NCBI GenBank assembly: GCA_000482145.1
Contig: AUXH01000569.1
Location: 1-12,402 of the forward strand
Origin: Strigomonas culicis
Taxonomy: Eukaryota > Euglenozoa > Kinetoplastea > Trypanosomatida > Trypanosomatidae
Length of the DNA: 12,402 nucleotides
Reading direction: 5' to 3'
A program made the position numbers and the translations under genes. This document shows, piece after piece, positions 1-6,656 of this stretch. Position 1 is the first letter of the stretch; every line of letters starts with the position of its first letter. The notes beneath the pieces were generated by a model. That model had not been told where the DNA came from and did not search any database. It worked only from the letters and a program-made list of their open reading frames with translations.

Positions 1-7
1 ACGCCCT

Positions 8-33
8 CCTCTCTCTCTCTCTCTCTCTCTCTC
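8..33. repeat. (CT)n microsatellite
   Basis: An almost perfect CT dinucleotide repeat of about 12-13 units, pyrimidine on the coding strand, forming part of the candidate splice signal of gene 1. Confidence 0.95.
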
Positions 34-52
34 CGTCTCCGTACACCCGTAG
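8..52 (+). promoter_or_regulatory. Pyrimidine tract and candidate trans-splice acceptor of gene 1
   Basis: A (CT)n-dominated pyrimidine tract from about 8 to 40 is followed by the first AG at 51-52. In trypanosomatids such a tract directs spliced-leader addition at the next AG, and polyadenylation of the upstream gene. Use of this AG would leave a leader of only 2 nt before the ATG at 55. An acceptor upstream of the window is the alternative. Confidence 0.5.
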
Positions 53-54
53 TC

Positions 55-1380
55 ATGAACACATTGTATGAGGTGTGTCGTGCCGCCTATCCCAAGCACC
101 TCCGCTTTGACAAGGCGTCCCAGATTCTCTACGCGGAGTGCTACACTCTTGCGCGGCGTAACCGGAGTAAGAAGTACTTGGCCAAGGCGGACATCCAGCA
201 CATCCTCGATGGCTACACGGCGCTGCCGGGCGCGCCCGTTCTGCAGCTGCCCGTCATCCGACATGTCCTGCTCATTCGGCAGATCAACTCCTTTAGGGTC
301 TACTACGGCGGCAAGTTCTGGCTGTACACGCGCGGCGTCGACGCCGAGCACCAGCGGGTGCGGCGCTGGCTGGAGGCGCAGAGCCCCGCCGCGCCCGCCC
401 AGGGGAAGGGCGCGCGCACCGCGGCGCAGCTCAGCCGGGACACCAAGGTGGAGCGGGAGCGCTTCGAACAGGAGGTGCTGCGCCACATGCGGGTGGCGAC
501 CATGTACCAGCGTGGCATTCGGTGGAGCCTCATGACGATCGGGGCCCTCATCATGCTGCTGCTTGCCTCCATCTACACGGACGTGTGCGTCTATGTGTGG
601 CTCAAGCTGTGCCAGCGCACGCCCCGCGAGGAGGTGCTGGCGTGGTTCCGGCGCGTCACGCTGCGGCACGTCACGACGGAGGTGCCCGCTGCCTACCAGC
701 ACCTGCTGCCGCCGCCGTGTGCCCTGTACAAGGACGCCACGGGCGAGACCAACGTGGCGGTCAATATCGTCGAGCTCGTCCACGCGGAGAAGAAGGTCAC
801 GGTGCTCGCCATCCCGTGCCCGCAGATGGGGGAGCGGCGCTTCTACGACCAGGTCGGCGAGCTGGTGCGTGAGTGCGACAGCGTCATGCTGGAGGCGGTG
901 ACGTTCGAGAAGATCGACAAGACGGTCCCTGCCTACTTCCTCCCCCTGAAGGAAGACACCTTCCCCGCGCTGGGTGTGCACCACCGCTACCTGGACCTGC
1001 TGCGCCACACGCAGCGGGAGCCGCCCAAGCTGTACCCCGCCGGCAGCGCGTGCGGGTGGAAGGCGTACATCCAGCAGATACTGATCCCCTTCGAAATCCG
1101 CTGCGTGTACGTGCCGGACGTGCTCTCCGCCACCAAGGCGGAGGCGCGCGTGGGGTGGGGTCGCCTGCGGGACGTGGTGGACCGCCTGGCGATGGAGCAG
1201 GCGGAGGCAGACCCCGGGTCGCCACCGCTGATCATTGCGCTGCCGTGGACGGTGCAGCATGTGGTGAACCTGGAGGCCAGCTTAGTGAAGTATGGGTTCA
1301 AGGTGCGGAAGGTGTTCCCTCTGCATTGGCTGGGAGAGAATCAGATCGGCAACCATTTCTGCAACTACTTCAATTACTGA
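55..1380 (+). CDS. Conserved-type membrane-anchored protein, possible degenerate TraB/TIKI-like domain
   Basis: I do not recognise this 441-residue protein with certainty. Residues 1-150 form a basic region with no motif I can name. Residues about 158-184 are one strong hydrophobic segment, probably a single membrane anchor. Residues about 230-430 look like a soluble alpha/beta domain. It begins with a beta strand and helix (VTVLAIPCPQMG at 248-259, then FYDQVGELVRECDSVMLEAV at 263-282) and ends with a strand and helix (PLIIALPWTVQHVVNLEASL at 391-410, then YGFKVRKV). This order, including a strand-terminal Glu (E280), recalls TraB/TIKI-fold proteins, but the family's Gly-x-x-His motifs are absent, so the link is an inference. 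The ATG lies only 2 nt after the first AG following a (CT)n tract. The frame is open upstream to the window edge, so a start outside the window is possible. The next in-frame ATG is far away (about 490). Base composition is GC-rich like the neighbours. Confidence 0.85.
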   Translation: MNTLYEVCRAAYPKHLRFDKASQILYAECYTLARRNRSKKYLAKADIQHILDGYTALPGAPVLQLPVIRHVLLIRQINSFRVYYGGKFWLYTRGVDAEHQRVRRWLEAQSPAAPAQGKGARTAAQLSRDTKVERERFEQEVLRHMRVATMYQRGIRWSLMTIGALIMLLLASIYTDVCVYVWLKLCQRTPREEVLAWFRRVTLRHVTTEVPAAYQHLLPPPCALYKDATGETNVAVNIVELVHAEKKVTVLAIPCPQMGERRFYDQVGELVRECDSVMLEAVTFEKIDKTVPAYFLPLKEDTFPALGVHHRYLDLLRHTQREPPKLYPAGSACGWKAYIQQILIPFEIRCVYVPDVLSATKAEARVGWGRLRDVVDRLAMEQAEADPGSPPLIIALPWTVQHVVNLEASLVKYGFKVRKVFPLHWLGENQIGNHFCNYFNY

Positions 1381-1781
1381 GGTGGGAGCCGCATCCTCCC
1401 CCCCTCTTGAGGTCCCATGCTATAGGCACAGGCACAGACGGACCTACGTACATGCGGACCCGGGGGCACGTAGATGGGTGCGTGCCGTGCGAACTTGCTC
1501 ATGTGTGTGAGCACGTGCGTTTTCACAGTACTCTCGTTGTGGCGACTTCATAACTACTACTTTCTATACGATAAGCGGACGCCACACACTATAGGGGTTG
1601 CTTGTGTTTTCATTTTATTGGCCGACTGACATGTTTTTCTCTTGGAAAAGTGCTCGGTATGATTATACATGGCTTGCATTCTTCTTTTCCCTCTCTTTCC
1701 TTCTCTTCTCTCAAAACCTGAAAGTAGTTAAGTATATTACTCGGTGTGGCGGTGTGCGTGTATAGTGCGCGTGCCGTGTAA
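1381..1781. other. Intergenic spacer, genes 1-2
   Basis: About 400 bp without a supported gene. The first half is the likely 3' untranslated region of gene 1; the second half becomes T/C-rich and holds the acceptor at 1723-1724. Short open frames here lack coding character. No RNA gene is apparent. Confidence 0.7.
1679..1724 (+). promoter_or_regulatory. Pyrimidine tract and candidate trans-splice acceptor of the DHHC gene
   Basis: A tract of almost pure T and C at 1679-1712 is followed by the first AG at 1723-1724. A leader of about 57 nt would run to the ATG at 1782 and contains no other ATG, supporting both the acceptor and the start. Confidence 0.65.
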
Positions 1782-2645
1782 ATGCTGCAGTCGCTCCAGC
1801 ACCGTCGCGTAGGGTACATCAACACCTTCCGCAACGGTCGCATTTTTATTGGCCCCGACTGGCACCTACTCCTCACGAGCTTTGTACTCATCTTTGTTGG
1901 CTCGCTTCTGTTTATTTGTTACACGAACACCATCACGGCCGCCAGGGTGTTCGTGTCTCTGTTTAGTGTGCTCTCCTTAGTCTTTTTGCTGCTTACGGGA
2001 CTGCGCAACCCTGGCATCGCTCCGCGCGACGCCCCCCCGCCGCCGGAGGCGTCGCCGCGCGAGCACCGCTTTGTCGAGTACAGTTACAGGAAGGCGGACG
2101 GGTCCGCTGCGGTGCACAAGGCAGAGCAGAAGTGGTGTTACTGCTGCAACGCGTATCGGCCCCCGCGGGGGATCCACTGCCGCTTCTGCGACGTGTGCGT
2201 GACGCGGCGCGACCATCACTGCCCGTGGACGGGCATCTGTGTGGGCGGGTGCAACTACCGGAGCTACTTCCTGCTGGTGTGGAGCTGCTTCGGCCTCAAC
2301 CTGACCGCCTTCATTGGCGGCGTCCGCAGTTTCGCGGCGCGTATGCACGCGGCACCGTCGCAAAGGTTCCGGACCGCGCTGGTCAGCACCTACGGCATCG
2401 AGTTCGTTCTCATTCTGTTCACCGTCTTCTGGGGCCTCATGGTCGGCATGCTCGCCGTGTACCACTCGTACTTGGTGTCACAGAACCTGACGTCGGGGGA
2501 CGGCCAGCGGCACATGCCGGAGAATGTGTTTCATCAGGGTGGGCTGTTCGCCAACGCAAAAGCCACGCTGTGCTTTCAAGCGGATGAGACCATTACGAAC
2601 AACAGGTTGGACGCGGCCGAGGAAATTGTGGTGACCACACTGTGA
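1782..2645 (+). CDS. DHHC zinc-finger protein S-palmitoyltransferase
   Basis: A 287-residue integral membrane enzyme expected to transfer palmitate from acyl-CoA to cysteines of cytosolic proteins through an acyl-enzyme on the DHHC cysteine. Two hydrophobic helices (about 29-48 and 55-73) are followed by NPGI (76-79), a variant of the family's DPG motif. The cysteine-rich domain spans about 118-165: C119, C122, H132, C133, C136, C139, then D144-H145-H146-C147 followed by PW, C153 and NY at 158-159. C147 is the predicted catalytic residue. Two more helices follow (about 162-182 and 203-229), giving the standard four-helix topology. After helix 4, LTSGD (236-240) stands where TTxE is usual, and residues 248-258 (N..F..GG...N) resemble the PaCCT motif. 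The size is compact for the family, without ankyrin repeats. The start is the first ATG after a candidate trans-splice acceptor at 1723-1724. Organelle and substrates cannot be told from the sequence. Confidence 0.96.
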   Translation: MLQSLQHRRVGYINTFRNGRIFIGPDWHLLLTSFVLIFVGSLLFICYTNTITAARVFVSLFSVLSLVFLLLTGLRNPGIAPRDAPPPPEASPREHRFVEYSYRKADGSAAVHKAEQKWCYCCNAYRPPRGIHCRFCDVCVTRRDHHCPWTGICVGGCNYRSYFLLVWSCFGLNLTAFIGGVRSFAARMHAAPSQRFRTALVSTYGIEFVLILFTVFWGLMVGMLAVYHSYLVSQNLTSGDGQRHMPENVFHQGGLFANAKATLCFQADETITNNRLDAAEEIVVTTL

Positions 2646-3033
2646 TGACAAAGAAAAAGTATTTGTATGCGTCTGGTCTATACCACTCAGCTGCAGTCCT
2701 CATACTTCCGTGTGCACAGGGTGAATTCGGTCGACCAGAGGGCGTTGCAATTGTAATTGAACGATTTCAACACCATCGTACGACTGGTAAAGCAACAAAA
2801 AGAAGAACAACAACTACAAAAATAATAGTGACAACATGAAAAAAAAAGTGTAAAGAAATGCTGAGTAATGAGGTGACATGTTCTTCCCCGTCTCTCCGCT
2901 GTTTTGCACCTGTTCTCTCTTTTTCTTTCCTTTTTTTTTGTTTGGTATAGAATAGGTTGTTCACTTGGGTGTACATTGTTATTATATCGACACATACGTT
3001 TATTTATCTCTCTAGTGCCCAACTGTCTTGGCG
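2646..3033. other. Intergenic spacer, genes 2-3
   Basis: About 390 bp. An A-rich stretch (about 2791-2860) follows the DHHC gene and is replaced by T/C-rich sequence leading to the acceptor at 2949-2950. Apart from that purine-to-pyrimidine switch, nothing else is seen. Confidence 0.7.
2911..2950 (+). promoter_or_regulatory. Pyrimidine tract and candidate trans-splice acceptor of the PEX10 gene
   Basis: A T/C tract at 2911-2943, including a run of nine T, contains no AG until 2949-2950. The resulting leader of about 83 nt to the ATG at 3034 has no earlier ATG. Confidence 0.65.
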
Positions 3034-3909
3034 ATGCAGACCGCAACGGCGCCGTTTATATTGCGGTCCATCTACAAGGATGACTACTTGACGGAGAACA
3101 GAGTTGTGCGACCCACGACAGACCTTCTCGGTGTGTGCCTTGGCGCTCAGTGGACGAACCAGCACGATAGCTACGTGGAGTCTGCTTGCCAAGGCCTCTA
3201 TAGATTCTTCTCCATGCTGAAGGGCCCCACTCTGGGCGAGGAGTTCTGCGATCTCCTCCCCGTGGCGAGGGGCAACCCGTGGCGCTCTGTTGGCCTCACC
3301 CGCGTCGCTCTCCTGTCCGCTCTCATTGCCGTGCAGCCGACAGCACTCTTTCACGCGGCGCGGAGGCTGTTCCCGAGCGTGCCGCCGCATGACGTGACGG
3401 GGAACGTGCACAAGGTGGTGCTGTGCCTGCTCTTCCTGTTCGAGGCGTACGGGACCCTCCCCCACCGCCTCACCCGCACCCGCTTCCTGAGCCTCCAGCC
3501 CTCGCAGGCGCTTGCGCAGGGCGACGGCGCGCCGGGGTCCTACTTGACGCTGGGCCTCGTCCTCCTCGTCGAGCTCATCGTGCGGCTGTGGCGCTACTGC
3601 AAGTTGAGGGACAGCGAGAAGAAAAAGATCGCGGAGGAGAAGGTGGCCATGGAGGCCTCCAGCAGCGATGACGAGGAGGCTGCGAAGACAGGTAGGTGCA
3701 TGCTGTGCCTGAGCCACCGCAAGTGCCCCACCGCCACTCAGTGCGGCCACATCTTCTGCTGGAGCTGCATCGCGGAGTGGATACGCTCGAATCCTTCCGA
3801 TGCGATTTGCCCGTTTTGCAGGCAACGCATCACAGCACCGTCTCTTGTGCCTCTCTTTTTTTACGTAGCAGGCGATTCCCCCACGGTAGGAACGGCCGAA
3901 GATTCGTAG
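3034..3909 (+). CDS. PEX10: PEX10-type peroxisomal (glycosomal) RING E3 ubiquitin ligase
   Basis: A 291-residue peroxin. In the family, PEX10 works with PEX2 and PEX12 in the peroxisomal membrane to ubiquitinate the import receptor PEX5 for recycling; in trypanosomatids the organelle is the glycosome. The N-terminal 190 residues correspond to the Pex2/Pex12-type membrane region, with hydrophobic stretches at about 88-106, 126-139 and 168-186. An acidic serine linker (SSSDDEE, 209-215) precedes a C-terminal C3HC4 RING with C222, C225, C237, H239, C242, C245, C259 and C262. The RING wording (CLSHRKCPTATQCGHIFCW, then CPFCRQ and a terminal LVPLF) is characteristic of PEX10 rather than PEX2 or PEX12. 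The length is slightly under the usual 300-350. The first ATG after the candidate acceptor at 2949-2950 is 3034; the frame is open to a TTG at 3028, which is not a likely eukaryotic start. The gene is complete and no catalytic residue is missing. Confidence 0.93.
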   Translation: MQTATAPFILRSIYKDDYLTENRVVRPTTDLLGVCLGAQWTNQHDSYVESACQGLYRFFSMLKGPTLGEEFCDLLPVARGNPWRSVGLTRVALLSALIAVQPTALFHAARRLFPSVPPHDVTGNVHKVVLCLLFLFEAYGTLPHRLTRTRFLSLQPSQALAQGDGAPGSYLTLGLVLLVELIVRLWRYCKLRDSEKKKIAEEKVAMEASSSDDEEAAKTGRCMLCLSHRKCPTATQCGHIFCWSCIAEWIRSNPSDAICPFCRQRITAPSLVPLFFYVAGDSPTVGTAEDS

Positions 3910-3928
3910 TGATGTGGTATACATGTGT

Positions 3929-3930
<2 letters not shown>

Positions 3931-3962
<32 letters not shown>
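3931..3962. repeat. (GT)n microsatellite
   Basis: About 16 uninterrupted GT units starting 21 bp after the stop codon of the PEX10 gene, in its 3' untranslated region. It can form Z-DNA in principle and should be length-polymorphic between strains. Confidence 0.97.
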
Positions 3963-3965
<3 letters not shown>

Positions 3966-4103
3966 TATGCGTGTGTGCGCTGAATGGCGGCGTGTATAAG
4001 ATGAGTGCGGTTGTTAAAAATGCTCTGTTAAACCGTTCCGTCGAACGGCTGTCGTACGAGATCCTTTTGTAATTGTTTTTTTTTTTTGTTCAGAAGTGTA
4101 ACG

Positions 4104-4104
<1 letters not shown>

Positions 4105-4138
<34 letters not shown>

Positions 4139-4169
4139 TTCTCTCTTTTCTTTCTTGCTCACACTCGAG
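4105..4169 (+). promoter_or_regulatory. Pyrimidine tract and candidate trans-splice acceptor of the LRR/EF-hand gene
   Basis: A (TC)n repeat extended by further T/C (4105-4160) has its first downstream AG at 4168-4169. This gives a leader of about 52 nt with no ATG before 4222. Alternative AGs lie at 4203-4204 and 4206-4207. Confidence 0.65.
4106..4135. repeat. (TC)n microsatellite
   Basis: About 15 TC units forming the core of the pyrimidine tract upstream of the LRR/EF-hand gene. A dinucleotide repeat doubling as a splice signal means its length could alter trans-splicing efficiency. Confidence 0.97.
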
Positions 4170-4221
4170 CACAACTATATCACGTGTATCTATTGCTATC
4201 TTAGCAGCGGTTTGTGCTGCG

Positions 4222-6132
4222 ATGTTGGCAGAGCGCATTATCCGAGCGAACTTAGAGGCTGAGTCGGTGGACTTGAGTGGGCTCGGCATTCTTTCCATCG
4301 CGTCTCTCACGGAGGTGCTGGGCCGCATGCCGCAGCTGCGCACGCTAGACCTTTCCCACAACGAGCTTTCTTTTCTGCCCGATGACTGCTCCATGCTCAG
4401 CCACGTGCACACGCTCAATCTGGTGGGTAACCCGATTGTTGATGTCTCGCGTGTCCTCACCGGGCTGCGCGGCATGGCGAGCCTGCGGCGCCTGCAGCTG
4501 ACGGTCCGCTGCGCGGCCGATGAGGAGGCGCTGGTGCAGGCGCTGCCGTCGCTGACGACCTTCAACGGCGTGCTGCTGGACGGGGCGGCGAGCACCTCGC
4601 ACCTTAACGGCAGCGGAGAGGCGACGGCCTTCGCGGGTTGGACGCCGGAGGACGCCGCGGCCGCCACGCAGCTCTTTGCGGCCACCACCGCGGACGCGGA
4701 GCTGCCGCCGCCGCACGACGAGTACGTGGACTATCTGCGGCGCGTGGAGATGCACGTCACGTGCCTCGTGGCCGCGGAGGCGGACCCGCTCCAGCAGGAG
4801 GGGGAGGTGCTCAAGGCGCACCGCCTCCTACTCGAGTTCTGCTTCAAGGTGCTCGCGCGGCAGGTGGCGCGGCACAGCGCGGCGGACGGGGAGAAGGTCG
4901 CCGCCACCCTCGCGCACAGCATGGACCTGCTGGACCGCTACGACGGGCTGTGGCGCCGCATGGCGAAGGAGCGCAACGCGACCGTCGATCTGATGAAGGC
5001 GGACATGCGTCGCGCCATCCACGAGATCGAGACGCTCATGTCCCTCCCGGCCGCGCCGGCGGGGCCACGGGCGGCCGCGCGCCATGCGGACGCGTCGGGC
5101 CTGAGCGCGGCGGCGCCGCCCAAGGGCAGCAGCGCGGTCGGCGCCGCTGGGCGCGTCACCCCGCAGCGCAGCGCGCGTAGCACGGGCGCGCGCACGCCGT
5201 CGAGTCGCGCGAAGGGCTACGCATCCAGCTGCACCACCCCGGGGCGGTCCGTCGGCACGCCCCGACTGGCATCACCACAGACCCGCGCGAGGAAGACGCT
5301 GAGCTTTAAGCAGCTGAAGGAACTCGTCGAGGATATCTACGCCTCCAAGAGCAAGTACGATCTCAAGTGCCGGGAGAGCCACCTGCCGCGCGAGACGATG
5401 GAGCAACACATGTACACCTACTTCAACCAGCGGTTTGGGTTGAAGGACCTGACGGTCGAGTGGGCGACCGCCGTCATGGAGGGCGTGAAGCGCTACGCGC
5501 CAGAGGACAATGACATCGCCGTGTTCGGCAGAATCCTCCGGAATGAGGTGGACGAGGAATTCCGCTTCGTGCAATGCAAGGTGCGCGAGACGATACGAGA
5601 GCTACTGCGCGCGTTCCTCGATCGCCAGAACCCCCTCAAATCGAGCCAGGACGTTGCGGCACTGGTGGAGAAGGCCGTGCAGGGCGGCCTGCGCGAGGCG
5701 GAGTGGGAGTACATTGTCGGTTACATGTACAACACCGAGGACGCCGCGGCACTGACGTCCTTAATTCGCAAACAGTTGTACTTTTTGTTTCCCACGCGTA
5801 AAGTAACATCGGCCAAATCGCTGAAGAGTGCGACGGCTCCCCTGCTCCCGTATGTAGACTTTATCCGCTTCCTGCTGAACTTCCAGCTGGCCGGCCACGA
5901 GCGGTTTCTAAAGCCCTTTGTCAAGCTGTTTAGAAAGTATGACGCTGACCAGGACGGTATTATCAACGGCTCCGACTTCAGGTCTATAGCGTTGGCGTTG
6001 GACACGAAGAGAACCGAACGGCAGGTGGAGGACATGCTGCGGCACATCGATCCCTTGGGAAGCCAGATTATTACCTTCTCGGAGTGTGTGTCGTTTTTCA
6101 GTGAGGATCTTTTTCGTATGCAGGCAAATTAG
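4222..6132 (+). CDS. Leucine-rich repeat and EF-hand protein
   Basis: A 636-residue protein with no signal peptide or membrane helix. Residues about 13-95 contain three to four SDS22-type leucine-rich repeats (LRTLDLSHNELSFLP at 39-53, VHTLNLVGNPIVDVS at 62-76), closed by an LRR cap near 107-121. Residues about 195-272 are helical. Residues 275-355 are a low-complexity linker rich in Ala, Ser, Thr, Pro and Arg with several SP/TP sites. Residues about 360-525 form a charged helical block (FNQRFGLKDL, VKRYAPEDNDIAVFGRILRN, EWEYIVGYMYNTED) that I cannot name. Near the C terminus is one convincing EF-hand loop, D574-A-D576-Q-D578-G-I-I-N-G-S-D585, with Asp instead of Glu at position 12. A second loop (610-621) has lost most ligands. 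LRR-cap plus EF-hand architecture is common in flagellar and cytoskeletal proteins, so a calcium-responsive axonemal or basal-body scaffold is a reasonable but unproven guess. The start is the first ATG after the acceptor at 4168-4169. Confidence 0.93.
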   Translation: MLAERIIRANLEAESVDLSGLGILSIASLTEVLGRMPQLRTLDLSHNELSFLPDDCSMLSHVHTLNLVGNPIVDVSRVLTGLRGMASLRRLQLTVRCAADEEALVQALPSLTTFNGVLLDGAASTSHLNGSGEATAFAGWTPEDAAAATQLFAATTADAELPPPHDEYVDYLRRVEMHVTCLVAAEADPLQQEGEVLKAHRLLLEFCFKVLARQVARHSAADGEKVAATLAHSMDLLDRYDGLWRRMAKERNATVDLMKADMRRAIHEIETLMSLPAAPAGPRAAARHADASGLSAAAPPKGSSAVGAAGRVTPQRSARSTGARTPSSRAKGYASSCTTPGRSVGTPRLASPQTRARKTLSFKQLKELVEDIYASKSKYDLKCRESHLPRETMEQHMYTYFNQRFGLKDLTVEWATAVMEGVKRYAPEDNDIAVFGRILRNEVDEEFRFVQCKVRETIRELLRAFLDRQNPLKSSQDVAALVEKAVQGGLREAEWEYIVGYMYNTEDAAALTSLIRKQLYFLFPTRKVTSAKSLKSATAPLLPYVDFIRFLLNFQLAGHERFLKPFVKLFRKYDADQDGIINGSDFRSIALALDTKRTERQVEDMLRHIDPLGSQIITFSECVSFFSEDLFRMQAN

Positions 6133-6285
6133 CGGTCCTCTCCACAGTCCCCCCCCCTCCTTCCTCTCCCCTCGGCTCGGTCTCTTCTTTTGTTTATCTC
6201 TAGATCACATGTTTCTCATTTTGTGTACGTGTAGTCCACCACATTAACACATTTGTTTTTCATTCTCGTATACTGTATTATTCCT

Positions 6286-6326
6286 TCCTTTTTTTCTTTC
6301 TTGCCTTCCCCCCTTCCTTGATGAAG
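6286..6326 (+). promoter_or_regulatory. Upstream alternative pyrimidine tract and acceptor before gene 5
   Basis: A strong T/C tract (about 6282-6319) is followed by AG at 6325-6326. It lies more than 300 nt before the ATG at 6657. A transcript spliced here would carry upstream ATGs, the first at 6332, out of frame with gene 5. It may be a minor or polyadenylation-coupled site. Confidence 0.4.
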
Positions 6327-6374
6327 TGAAGATGTGCACTGTAAGCATGCTCGAGTATATGCATATACGCGCCA

Positions 6375-6400
6375 GTGTGTGTGTGTGTGTGTGTGTGTGT
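6375..6400. repeat. (GT)n microsatellite
   Basis: About 13 GT units in the spacer between the LRR/EF-hand and ASH-RhoGAP genes, between two candidate trans-splice signals. It encodes the Cys-Val run of a spurious upstream reading-frame extension. Confidence 0.97.
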
Positions 6401-6549
6401 ATTTCCACAAGAGATTATCTTTCTTCACCTTCACTTGTCCATCTTTGCGAACCTCTGGCATTCGTTGTTCTTGCTCCGTCCTCGCTTCTCTCTTTCTCTC
6501 GGTATGTCGAGCATATCAGTTTTGGCTTCAAGAGTGTGTCGATCATATC

Positions 6550-6631
6550 GTCTTTTTTCGTTTTTGCTGTTGCTCTTTTTGTTTCCGTGTTGTTTCCTGT
6601 GTGCTGCATTGTTGCCACGTGCACCTCTTAG
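6550..6631 (+). promoter_or_regulatory. Proximal pyrimidine tract and candidate trans-splice acceptor of the ASH-RhoGAP gene
   Basis: A T-rich tract (about 6550-6600) has no AG until 6630-6631. This would give a 25 nt leader with 6657 as the first ATG, which is why I placed the start there rather than at the in-frame ATGs at 6375 or 6504. Confidence 0.65.
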
Positions 6632-6656
6632 CATCATCCTCATTGCCGTGCCTCTC

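Larger units (their letters stand above)
3910..4221. other. Intergenic spacer, genes 3-4
   Basis: About 310 bp, the shortest spacer. It holds the (GT)n repeat, a T run near 4075-4087, the (TC)n repeat and the acceptor at 4168-4169. No gene is seen. Confidence 0.7.
6133..6656. other. Intergenic spacer, genes 4-5
   Basis: About 525 bp, the longest internal spacer. It contains two successive pyrimidine tract/acceptor sets and a (GT)n repeat. Several overlapping short open frames are hydrophobic only because the DNA is T-rich; none is supported as a gene. Confidence 0.7.

Noticed and set aside
873..1553. 226-codon + strand frame overlapping the 3' part of gene 1
   Set aside because: Overlapping frame rich in Pro/Ala/Gly/Arg, a typical shadow in GC-rich DNA; no upstream splice signal.
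2642..2839. Small open frame directly after the DHHC gene
   Set aside because: It runs through the A-rich 3' untranslated region, starts at a non-ATG codon overlapping the stop, and shows no coding bias.
3028..3033. TTG two codons upstream of the PEX10 ATG as a start
   Set aside because: Nuclear genes of this kind begin at ATG; 3034 is the first ATG after the acceptor.
3004..3924. 306-codon - strand open frame covering the whole PEX10 gene
   Set aside because: The + strand frame encodes a clear PEX10 RING; the antisense product has no recognisable motif and reads as a mirror of codon bias.
6332..6631. About 99-codon + strand open frame in the spacer before gene 5
   Set aside because: Hydrophobic composition is explained by T-rich DNA, and it covers the splice signals of the next gene.
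6375..6656. 94-codon N-terminal extension of gene 5 starting in the (GT)n repeat
   Set aside because: Its residues merely translate a dinucleotide repeat and pyrimidine tract, and the proximal acceptor at 6630-6631 lies after it. Kept only as an alternative-isoform question.
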